DNA of 64,000 bases from DASUPK01 sp963695805 (GTDB taxonomy: Bacteria; Actinomycetota; Thermoleophilia; Solirubrobacterales; 70-9). The notes beneath the pieces are model-generated. The model searched no databases. It saw only the letters and a list, made by a program, of their open reading frames with translations, and was not told the origin of the DNA. Position 1 is the stretch's first letter. Each line of letters begins with the position of its first letter. The stretch is from positions 124,001 to 188,000 of the forward strand of contig CAVOHV010000008.1 in NCBI GenBank assembly GCA_963695805.1, given 5' to 3'. A program made the position numbers and the translations under genes. Shown piece by piece: positions 25,524 to 32,411 of this stretch.

Positions 25524-26746
25524 ATCTTGTTGCGCTCCAGCAGCTTCCTGCCGATCACCATCCGCTGGATCTCGGAGGTGCCCTCGCCGATCAGGAGCAG
25601 TGGAGCGTCGCGGTAGAGCCGCTCGATCTCGTACTCCTTCGAGTAGCCGTAGCCGCCGTGGATGCGAAATGACTCCTCGACGACCTCCTTGCCGGTCTCG
25701 GAGGCGAGCAGCTTCGCCATCCCGGCCTCGAGGTCCGAGCGCTCGCCGGCGTCCTTCATCCGCGCGGCCTTGCGGGTGAGGAGGCGCGCCGCTTCGATCT
25801 TGGTCGCCATGTCGGCGAGCTTGAACTGGATCGCCTGGTGCTCCGCGATCGGCTTGCCGAAGGTCTTTCGCTCCTGGCTGTAGCGGAGCGCCAGCTCGAG
25901 AGCCCGCTGGGCCAGGCCGACGCCGCGAGCGGCGACGTTCACCCTTCCGACCTCGAGCGCATCCATCATCTGGACGAAGCCCTTGCCTAGTCCCTCCTCC
26001 TCGCCGCCGAGGATCCGCTCAGGCGGGCACTTGTAGCCGTTGTAGACGAGCTCCGTGGACTCGACGCCCTTGTAGCCCATCTTCTTGATCTTCGGAGGGA
26101 TCTCGAGGCCCGCGTACTCGCCCTTGTTGATCTCCTTCCAGGGCTCCTTCTCGGTGATGAAGCAGGTCATGCCCTTGTAGCGCGGTTCGGCCTTCGTGTC
26201 GTTCTTCATCAGCACGAAGACCACACTCGAGCCGAGCCCGTTGGTGACCCACATCTTCTGGCCGTTCAGCTCCCAGTTGCCGTCGTCGCCCTTGGTGGCC
26301 GTGGACTTGATCCCCTGCACGTCGGAGCCGACCTCGGGCTCGGAGAGAGAGAAGGCGGCGCGGATCTCGCCGGTCGCCATCTTCGGCAGGAAGTACTGCT
26401 TCTGCTCGTCCGTGCCGAACTTCATCAGCAGGTAGGAGCCGATGAAGTGGGTGTTGACCACACCGGAGATCGAGATCCAGCCGCGCGAGAGCTCCTCCAC
26501 GATCATCGCGTAGGTGGTCAGATCGAGACCCATCCCTCCGAACTCCTCGGGGATCGTCACCCCGAAGAGGCCGAGCTCCTTCATCTGCTCGACGATCGGC
26601 TCGGGGAACTTGTCCTCGTGGTCGTATTCCTCGGCGGTGGGGATGATCTCGTTGTCGACGAAGCTCCGCACCATTTCGACGATGGCCTTCTGCTCGTCCG
26701 TCATCTCCTGGTAGGTCGTCTGCTGCTGCTCGGTCGCTACGGCCAT
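25520..26746 (-). CDS. mcd: acyl-CoA dehydrogenase, probable methylsuccinyl-CoA dehydrogenase
   Basis: FAD-dependent acyl-CoA dehydrogenase of 408 residues. N-terminal helical domain, beta domain with SLSEPEVGSDVQGI and WVTNGLGSS, and C-terminal helices with the catalytic glutamate in GEGTSEIQ (Glu388). The family includes many substrates. The first gene of an operon that also encodes MaoC hydratase, and near ecm and malyl-CoA lyase genes, it is the best candidate for oxidising methylsuccinyl-CoA to mesaconyl-CoA. Characterised proteobacterial Mcd proteins carry an N-terminal extension that is absent here, so this is context-based. Confidence 0.75.
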   Translation of the reverse strand: MAVATEQQQTTYQEMTDEQKAIVEMVRSFVDNEIIPTAEEYDHEDKFPEPIVEQMKELGLFGVTIPEEFGGMGLDLTTYAMIVEELSRGWISISGVVNTHFIGSYLLMKFGTDEQKQYFLPKMATGEIRAAFSLSEPEVGSDVQGIKSTATKGDDGNWELNGQKMWVTNGLGSSVVFVLMKNDTKAEPRYKGMTCFITEKEPWKEINKGEYAGLEIPPKIKKMGYKGVESTELVYNGYKCPPERILGGEEEGLGKGFVQMMDALEVGRVNVAARGVGLAQRALELALRYSQERKTFGKPIAEHQAIQFKLADMATKIEAARLLTRKAARMKDAGERSDLEAGMAKLLASETGKEVVEESFRIHGGYGYSKEYEIERLYRDAPLLLIGEGTSEIQRMVIGRKLLERNKI

Positions 26747-26939
26747 GGCTCCTCTGAAGTCGTTTGGTTGAGGCTCTCCTTGGGCGAAGGATAGTGAGGG
26801 GGCGCTAGGCTCGGCGCGGATGGCCGTTCGGGTCAGAACTTCCGAGCTGGCTGCCCTGATCAGCCACGCGTTCTACCTCGACCGACGGGCGGGGATGACG
26901 GCGGCCGGGTTTGAGCCCGACCGCCCGTCTACCGGCTGA

Positions 26940-27446
26940 CTACTCCTCGGCCAGGAGGCCGTAGAGCTTGCGGCGGGCGTCCTTGAGGATCTCCGCTGCC
27001 TTGGTCAGCTGCTCCTCGTTGTCGGCGCGGCCGAGTTGCTTTGCCGCACCCATCAGCTTGAAGAGCTCCTTGCGGGCCTCGAAGCGCGGCGAATCCTCAT
27101 CGCCCTGCTCCCAGGGCTGGCCGCCCTCGGTCCGCTCCGGGACGGCCTCCTTGCCCGAGTCGGTGAGCGAATAGACCTTGCGGCCATCCACCTCCTCGGC
27201 CGTGACCAGGCCCTCGTCCTCAAGCAGCTGGAGCGTCGGGTAGATCGAGCCGGCACTCGGCGTCCAGCGCCCGCCGGTTCGCTCCTCGAGCTCCTGAATC
27301 ATCTCGTAGCCATGCATGGGCCGGTCATCGAGCAGCGCCAGGATCGCGCTGCGCACGTCGCCGCGGCGGACGCGATGCCGCCCGCGGCCGTGACCGCCCC
27401 TCATCTCATGCCGTCCATATCCGTGACGGCTTCTCTGTCGGTGCAT
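26940..27446 (-). CDS. PadR-family transcriptional regulator
   Basis: A 168-residue protein. After a His/Arg/Gly-rich tail (MHRQRSRHGYGRHEMRGGHG) comes the PadR winged helix (RSAILALLDDRPMHGYEMIQ, then PSAGSIYPTLQLLEDEGLV) and a C-terminal dimerisation helix. PadR repressors commonly control efflux or stress genes, binding dyads near their own promoters. A palindrome lies 33-42 bases upstream. No obvious neighbouring target; a 39-codon frame at 26820-26939 was judged too weak. Confidence 0.9.
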   Translation of the reverse strand: MHRQRSRHGYGRHEMRGGHGRGRHRVRRGDVRSAILALLDDRPMHGYEMIQELEERTGGRWTPSAGSIYPTLQLLEDEGLVTAEEVDGRKVYSLTDSGKEAVPERTEGGQPWEQGDEDSPRFEARKELFKLMGAAKQLGRADNEEQLTKAAEILKDARRKLYGLLAEE

Positions 27447-27478
27447 CCTTGTTCCTTTCGATCAATCATGAACTAACG

Positions 27479-27488
27479 CGATATATCG
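27479..27488. promoter_or_regulatory. AT-rich palindrome upstream of the PadR gene
   Basis: CGATATATCG is a perfect 10-base palindrome in otherwise GC-rich DNA, 33-42 bases upstream of the PadR ATG. The surrounding stretch (27470-27503) is unusually AT-rich, with two ATCGTAA repeats just after. It is a plausible autoregulatory operator or promoter element. Confidence 0.45.
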
Positions 27489-27518
27489 TAACACATCGTA
27501 ATCGTCAGCCTCCCCCTG

Positions 27519-27570
27519 CGCCGAACGTCCCTGAGTGCTCGCTCAGCGGGGGTATCCGGGACGTTCGGCG
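27519..27570. terminator. 13-bp inverted repeat after the GNAT gene
   Basis: CGCCGAACGTCCC at 27519-27531 pairs perfectly with GGGACGTTCGGCG at 27558-27570, with a 26-base loop that has its own TGAG/CTCA stem. It begins 1 base after the GNAT stop (transcription leftward). No U-tract follows, so it may be a factor-dependent terminator or a protein-binding dyad insulating the PadR promoter. Confidence 0.5.
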
Positions 27571-27571
27571 G

Positions 27572-28021
27572 TTAGAGCTCCCAGGCGAAGCACACCGACC
27601 GCCAGCTCGGGCCCTCCCGCTCGTAGAAGCGGTGCGCATCCGCCCGAGCCTCGCCGCTGTCCAACTCGAGGTGGGTGGCGCCACGATCGCGCGCCCAGCC
27701 CTTGGCGGCGTCGAGCAGGCCCTTCCCCACTCCCTGGGAGCGGTGATTTGGGCTGACGGCCAGATCCTCGACCCAGCAGCGCGGGCCGAAGCGCACCGAG
27801 TTCATGTCGAGATAGCCCGTGCAGAGGCCGAGCAGCTCACCGCGGTTCTCGGCGACGAGAACAACGGCCTCCGGGTCCTCGATCGCGGCCGCAATCGCGG
27901 CCCGTGCGCGGTCGGCGTCCCAGCGCGGCGGGAGCGATCCCGGCGGTGCGAACAGCCACTCGTACATGCCGAGCACCCTCTCGACCTCCGCGGGCAGCGC
28001 CTCTCGGACCTTGGCCACCAC
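27572..28021 (-). CDS. GNAT N-acetyltransferase
   Basis: A 149-residue single-domain GNAT. The acetyl-CoA-binding loop appears as VSPNHRSQGVGKGLLDAA, followed by the AHRFYEREG motif typical of the C-terminal part. Substrate unknown. A GNAT fold of this size is common for amino-sugar, drug or protein N-terminal acetylation. It is monocistronic, ending at the strong 13-bp hairpin. Confidence 0.88.
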   Translation of the reverse strand: MVAKVREALPAEVERVLGMYEWLFAPPGSLPPRWDADRARAAIAAAIEDPEAVVLVAENRGELLGLCTGYLDMNSVRFGPRCWVEDLAVSPNHRSQGVGKGLLDAAKGWARDRGATHLELDSGEARADAHRFYEREGPSWRSVCFAWEL

Positions 28022-28073
28022 CTGAGGCTATCCGCGGCGCGCCTAAGCCAGCCACCCAGGTAGCGTTCTGGGC

Positions 28074-29168
28074 ATGAGAAACCCACGCGACTTCTTCGAG
28101 CCCCTCGCGATCGGCGCCCCCGAGCCGCCCCGCGAGATCCCCTTCAAGCCTTCGCGGATGATCCACTTCTTCGACGCATCCAACGAGAAGATGCGCGCCA
28201 AAGTCCCGGAGATGGCCAAGCAGGCGGACATCCTGCTCGGCAACCTGGAGGACGCGATCCCGGTCGACAAGAAGATCCCTGCTCGCGACGGTCTGATCGA
28301 GGTCGGCAAGGAGGTCGACTTCGGCGAGACGCAGCTCTGGACCCGCGTCAACGCGCTAGAGAGCCCGTGGGCGCTCGACGACCTGACCCAACTCGTCACC
28401 GAGATCGGCGAGGTGCTCGAGGTGATCATGGTCCCCAAGGTCGAGGGACCCTGGGACATCCACTATGTCGATCGCCTGCTCGCCCAGCTCGAGGCGAGGG
28501 CGAAGCTCGAGAAGCCGCTGCTGATCCACGCGATCCTCGAGACCTCCCTCGGCGTGGTCAACGTAGAGGAGATCGCCACCGCCAGCCCCCGGATGCAGGG
28601 GATGAGCTTCGGCCCCGCCGATCTCGCCGCCTCACGACGGATGAAGACGACGCGCGTCGGCGGCGGCCACCCCGGCTATCAGGTTGTCGAGGACCCGGAT
28701 CCCGACAACCCGGACGCTCCCCGAGCGACCGCCCAGCAGGACCCGTGGCACTACTCGATCGCCCGCATGGTGGACGCCTGCACCTCCGCCGGCATCCTGC
28801 CGTTCTACGGGCCCTACGGCGACATCAAGGACACCCTCGGCTGTGAGACGCAGTTCCGGGCCGCCTTCCTGCTCGGCTGCGTTGGCGCCTGGTCGCTGCA
28901 CCCGGTGCAGATCGAGATCGCCAAGAAGGTGTTCAGCCCGCCCCCGGAGGAGGTCAAGTTCGCGAAGAAGGTGATCGAGGCGATCCCGGACGGCGCGGGG
29001 GTCCACATGATCGACGGCAAGATGCAGGACGACGCCACCTGGAAGCAATGCAAGGTGATGGTCAACCTCGCCGAGATGCTCGCGAAGAAGGACCCGGAGC
29101 TCGCCGAGGCCTACGGCATGTCGAACGGCAATCCGACGCAGAAGGCCGAGGCCCAGACCTCGGGGTGA
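28074..29168 (+). CDS. mcl: L-malyl-CoA / beta-methylmalyl-CoA lyase (HpcH/CitE family)
   Basis: Mg2+-dependent CoA-ester lyase of 364 residues. It cleaves beta-methylmalyl-CoA to glyoxylate and propionyl-CoA and can join acetyl-CoA with glyoxylate. The TIM barrel contains NLEDAIPVDKK, the metal-glutamate segment LETSLGVVNVEEIATAS and the SFGPADLAASR turn. A C-terminal lid (GAWSLHPVQIEIAKKVFSP) is typical of Mcl rather than CitE. Length and motifs fit the larger Mcl subgroup, not citrate lyase beta. GTGA overlaps the following hotdog gene. It completes the pathway begun by ccr and ecm. Confidence 0.88.
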   Translation: MRNPRDFFEPLAIGAPEPPREIPFKPSRMIHFFDASNEKMRAKVPEMAKQADILLGNLEDAIPVDKKIPARDGLIEVGKEVDFGETQLWTRVNALESPWALDDLTQLVTEIGEVLEVIMVPKVEGPWDIHYVDRLLAQLEARAKLEKPLLIHAILETSLGVVNVEEIATASPRMQGMSFGPADLAASRRMKTTRVGGGHPGYQVVEDPDPDNPDAPRATAQQDPWHYSIARMVDACTSAGILPFYGPYGDIKDTLGCETQFRAAFLLGCVGAWSLHPVQIEIAKKVFSPPPEEVKFAKKVIEAIPDGAGVHMIDGKMQDDATWKQCKVMVNLAEMLAKKDPELAEAYGMSNGNPTQKAEAQTSG

Positions 29169-29581
29169 CGGAGCCCTTTCGGCATCGACTACGGGTCCGC
29201 TACAACGAGTGCGACCCCCAGGGCGTCGTTTTCAACGCCAACTACCTGACCTACTTCGACCTGACCATGACCGAGCTCTGGCGCGAGCTCGGCGGCTACC
29301 AGGCGATGGTCGACGCGGGTGTGGACATGGTGGTCGCCGAGGCCCGGATCCTCTACCGCGCTCCGCTGCGCTTCGACGACGATTTCGAAGCCCAGGTCGA
29401 GATCGAGCGCCTGGGAGAGACCTCGATGAGCGCCGAGATCCTGCTCGCTCGCGACGGGGAGCCGGCCGCCGAGGGCGAGCTGCGTTATGTCTTCGTCGAA
29501 TCCGGGAGCGGCTCTACGGCGCCGATTCCGGAGCCGATCCGCGCGGGACTCGCTCGCTACCAGGAGGCCGACGGGTCCTAG
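29165..29581 (+). CDS. 4-hydroxybenzoyl-CoA thioesterase-family (hotdog) protein
   Basis: GTG 29165 overlaps the mcl stop as GTGA. The 138-residue hotdog protein has the YbgC/4HBT N-terminal motif RYNECDPQGVVFNANYLTYF, where the Asp is the catalytic residue of the family. A CoA thioesterase is expected. Coupling to malyl-CoA lyase suggests malyl-CoA as a substrate, a role filled by an unrelated HpcH-type thioesterase in Rhodobacter. That assignment is inference. Confidence 0.85.
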   Translation: MTEPFRHRLRVRYNECDPQGVVFNANYLTYFDLTMTELWRELGGYQAMVDAGVDMVVAEARILYRAPLRFDDDFEAQVEIERLGETSMSAEILLARDGEPAAEGELRYVFVESGSGSTAPIPEPIRAGLARYQEADGS

Positions 29582-29637
29582 CCTGGTCCAGGCGCTCGTC
29601 CGCGGCGCCCGGCGACCTGGTCATTGCCACCAGGCTA
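29579..29637. terminator. inverted repeat between convergent genes
   Basis: TAGCCTGGT (29579-29587), beginning with the thioesterase stop, is perfectly complementary to ACCAGGCTA (29629-29637). GC-rich inner sequence allows further stems. It lies between the convergent thioesterase and TrpB-like genes, so a bidirectional termination structure is likely; there is no U-tract. Confidence 0.45.
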
Positions 29638-29704
29638 GTTCCGGCCGAGCGGCGCTGTCAATCCCCGCTGGGCACTCGTTCTCGACTCGACGGCCCGGTG
29701 TTGC

Positions 29705-31069
29705 TCAGGTGAGCGCGGGCGCCTCGGGGAGGCGCTCGAGCGCCGAGGCGAGCTCCTCGTCAGGCATCTCGAGATCCTCGAGCTCGCCCGCGAAGTAGGC
29801 CGCGTAGGCGGACATGTCGAAGTGCCCGTGGCCGGAGAGGTTGAAGAGGATCACTCGCTCCTCTCCGGCCTGCTTTGCCGCCTCGGCCTCGTCGAACACG
29901 GCCTGGATAGCGTGGGCCGGTTCCGGGCCGGGGATGATCCCCTCGCAGCGGGCGAAGCGCACCGCCGCCTCGAACGCCGTCGTCTGCGCGATCGCCCTGG
30001 CCTCGACCAGCCCCGCCTTGACCAGCGCAGAGAGGCCCGGGGCGTCTCCGTGATAGCGCAGGCCGCCGGCATGCACGGGCGGCGGAACGAAGTCGTGCCC
30101 GAGCGTGTACATCGGCATCAGCGGGGTCATGCCGATGGTGTCGCCAAAGTCATAGGCGTAGCGGCCGCGGGTGAGGGTGGGGCAGGCAGCGGGCTCGGCC
30201 GCGACGAATTGCGTCTGCGTCCCCTCGCGCAGCTTCTGGCGCAGGAACGGATAGGCGACGCCGGCGAAATTCGAGCCGCCCCCGACGCAACCGATCACCA
30301 CGTCCGGGGCCTCTCCGGCCAGCTCCATCTGCGCGATGCACTCTTGCCCGATCACCGTCTGGTGCAGGCAGACGTGGTTGAGCACCGAGCCGAGGGAGTA
30401 GTTCGTGTCGTCCGAGCCGGCGGCGACCTCCACCGCCTCCGAGATCGCGATGCCCAGGCTGCCCGAGCTGTGCTCAGCCTGGGAGCGGCCCGCCTCGGTG
30501 AGATCGGAGGGGCTGCGATGCACGGTCCCGCCCCAGGTCTCGATCATCGCCTTGCGATACGGCTTCTGGTCGTACGAGATACCGACCATGAAGACCTCGC
30601 ACTCCAGCCCGAAGAACTGGCAGGCAAGGGACAGGGCCGACCCCCACTGCCCGGCCCCGGTCTCCGTGGAGAGCTTCCGAATCCCGGCCTCGCGGTTGTA
30701 GTACGCCTGCGCAACGGCGGTGTTCGGCTTGTGGGAACCGGCCGGCGAGACCCCCTCGTACTTGTAGTAGATGTGCGCCGGGGTATCGAGCTCGCGCTCG
30801 AGGCGCCTAGCGCGAAACAGGGGCGTCGGTCGCCAGAGGCGGTAGATATCGCGGATCTCGTCGGGGATCTCGATCTCCGGCTCGGTCGAGACCTCCTGCT
30901 CGATCAGCGCCATCGGGAAGATCGCCGCCAGGTCGTCCGGTCCCACCGGCTCGCCCGTCGCCGGGCTGAGTGGCGGTGGTGGCGGGTCGCCGGGGAGGTC
31001 GGCGATCAGGTTCACCCAGCTCGTGGGGATCTGCTCCTCGGCCAGCTCGAACTTGACCCTCTCTCCCAT
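29705..31069 (-). CDS. trpB2: TrpB-like PLP-dependent enzyme (TrpB2)
   Basis: Tryptophan synthase beta chain of the TrpB2 group: 454 residues, longer than TrpB1, with an N-terminal extension rich in proline (GDPPPPPLSPATGEPV). The PLP lysine is in GSHKPNTA and the phosphate-binding loop is GCVGGGSNFAG. TrpB2 enzymes make tryptophan from indole and serine, or salvage with phosphoserine, and need not bind TrpA. No other trp genes are nearby. It is monocistronic and convergent with the thioesterase. Confidence 0.9.
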   Translation of the reverse strand: MGERVKFELAEEQIPTSWVNLIADLPGDPPPPPLSPATGEPVGPDDLAAIFPMALIEQEVSTEPEIEIPDEIRDIYRLWRPTPLFRARRLERELDTPAHIYYKYEGVSPAGSHKPNTAVAQAYYNREAGIRKLSTETGAGQWGSALSLACQFFGLECEVFMVGISYDQKPYRKAMIETWGGTVHRSPSDLTEAGRSQAEHSSGSLGIAISEAVEVAAGSDDTNYSLGSVLNHVCLHQTVIGQECIAQMELAGEAPDVVIGCVGGGSNFAGVAYPFLRQKLREGTQTQFVAAEPAACPTLTRGRYAYDFGDTIGMTPLMPMYTLGHDFVPPPVHAGGLRYHGDAPGLSALVKAGLVEARAIAQTTAFEAAVRFARCEGIIPGPEPAHAIQAVFDEAEAAKQAGEERVILFNLSGHGHFDMSAYAAYFAGELEDLEMPDEELASALERLPEAPALT

Positions 31070-31162
31070 CGCGCCGCGATTCTATGAGTCAGAGGGCACG
31101 CGGACTGGACCAATGTCCTAGTCCACCGATCCGCGAACCTAAAGGAGCGCGCCACACGCCCG

Positions 31163-32368
31163 ATGAAGGGGGTAATGCGGAGGCGCCTCTCATCCCTCGT
31201 TCCGGGCGCCTTGGCGGCGGGCCTGCTCACCGCCGCCCTGTCGGCGAGCGGAGCACAGGCGCTGACCCTGCAGAGCCAGACCTACCAGCTGAGCGGCGCG
31301 GACACGAAGCAGAGGCTCACCGTCCGCTGCCCCGGCAAGAAGGCGCTTCCCATCAGCGGCGGCATGCTCACCGATCCCCTCGGGCCGAACGGTGAGGGTG
31401 TCTATCCACACTCCTACGAGCGCCTGGGGGTCCAGCGCGGCTGGCACGTCACCCCCGTTCTCTACGCACCCACCGTGCAGCGGAACGCCAGCCGCTCGGT
31501 CACCCTCCAAGTCGTCTGCGGGCCGAGGCTCGGACCAGTCAGCTCTCCTCACTCGACGGTCTTCGTCGGACCGGGCGAGACCCGCACCGCCACGGCCAAC
31601 TGTCCGCGCGGCAACCGACTTCTCGCCGGCGGATTCCAGCGGACCAACTTCGTCACCCGCGGAGGCAATTACGTGACCGAGTCCCGCGCCTCCTCGGACC
31701 GGTCCTGGCAGGTCTCGGGTAGCGCCTTCGGCAACTTCGGCGGCGAGCTCACCGCGATCGCCTACTGCTTGAAGTCCGGCGGCCCGCTGGTGAGCGAAGT
31801 CGCCTCGCAGACAGCACTCCCGGTCGAGGATTCCGCCACAACCACCACGCCGGCCTGCCCGTCGGGTTCGAGCATGGTCGCCGGCGGCTTCTCCACCTCG
31901 CCCTCGGGCCCCGCGCTGGTCTCATCCGCCCACTTCAACCCGGACGGAAGCTGGTCCGCGACGGCGTTCAACGAGTTCGGGCCTGACGCCACGCTCACCG
32001 CCCAGGGCTACTGCATGACCAACACGATGATCAAGCGACGCGCGAAGATGCGTCACGGGACGAGGGCGTCGCACGAGAGGACCATCAAGGCGCCGCCGGT
32101 GCTCGACAGCGCCCTGAAGGTCGCCATCTCCGAGCGCGTCTCGAACAACGGCTGCTTCCCCTCCCCGGGCGGGCTCGTCGAGGCGCTCCGCGCCAACAAG
32201 ATTCAGGCCCGGCAGGCATCGGGCCCTCGGGCCGTCAGCGGCGGAGTGGTCAACGTTCTCACCGAACAGGCCTCCTGCGAGCGCGTTCGGCTCGCCGTGC
32301 GGCGAGGTCGGGACGTGATCGTCCTCGACTCGGCCACCGGCGCCGTCACCAAGCGGCGCCTCAAGTAG
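31163..32368 (+). CDS. secreted protein with repeated CPxGxxxxxGG beta domains
   Basis: A 401-residue exported protein with a signal peptide (LVPGALAAGLLTAALSASGA). The mature part contains three related beta-rich units. Each has a Cys-Pro-rich lead (VRCPGKKALPISGG, ANCPRGNRLLAGGF, PACPSGSSMVAGGF) and a strand ending in AxAYC or GYC. A distinct C-terminal domain follows (FPSPGGLVEALRANK). It is likely a surface protein. Function unknown. Confidence 0.75.
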   Translation: MKGVMRRRLSSLVPGALAAGLLTAALSASGAQALTLQSQTYQLSGADTKQRLTVRCPGKKALPISGGMLTDPLGPNGEGVYPHSYERLGVQRGWHVTPVLYAPTVQRNASRSVTLQVVCGPRLGPVSSPHSTVFVGPGETRTATANCPRGNRLLAGGFQRTNFVTRGGNYVTESRASSDRSWQVSGSAFGNFGGELTAIAYCLKSGGPLVSEVASQTALPVEDSATTTTPACPSGSSMVAGGFSTSPSGPALVSSAHFNPDGSWSATAFNEFGPDATLTAQGYCMTNTMIKRRAKMRHGTRASHERTIKAPPVLDSALKVAISERVSNNGCFPSPGGLVEALRANKIQARQASGPRAVSGGVVNVLTEQASCERVRLAVRRGRDVIVLDSATGAVTKRRLK

Positions 32369-32371
32369 ATC

Positions 32372-32395
32372 CGGCGGCGGGTTTTGTGGCCGCCG
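32372..32395. terminator. hairpin between convergent genes
   Basis: CGGCGGC (32372-32378) and GCCGCCG (32389-32395) form a 7-bp GC stem around a 10-base loop (GGGTTTTGTG). It lies midway between the stops of the secreted protein and PEP carboxykinase genes, as a bidirectional terminator would. Confidence 0.5.
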
Positions 32396-32411
32396 TATGT
32401 GGCGAAGCCCT

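Noticed and set aside
26820..26939. 39-codon frame upstream of the PadR stop
   Set aside because: No ribosome site, no recognisable composition or partner; too short to support.
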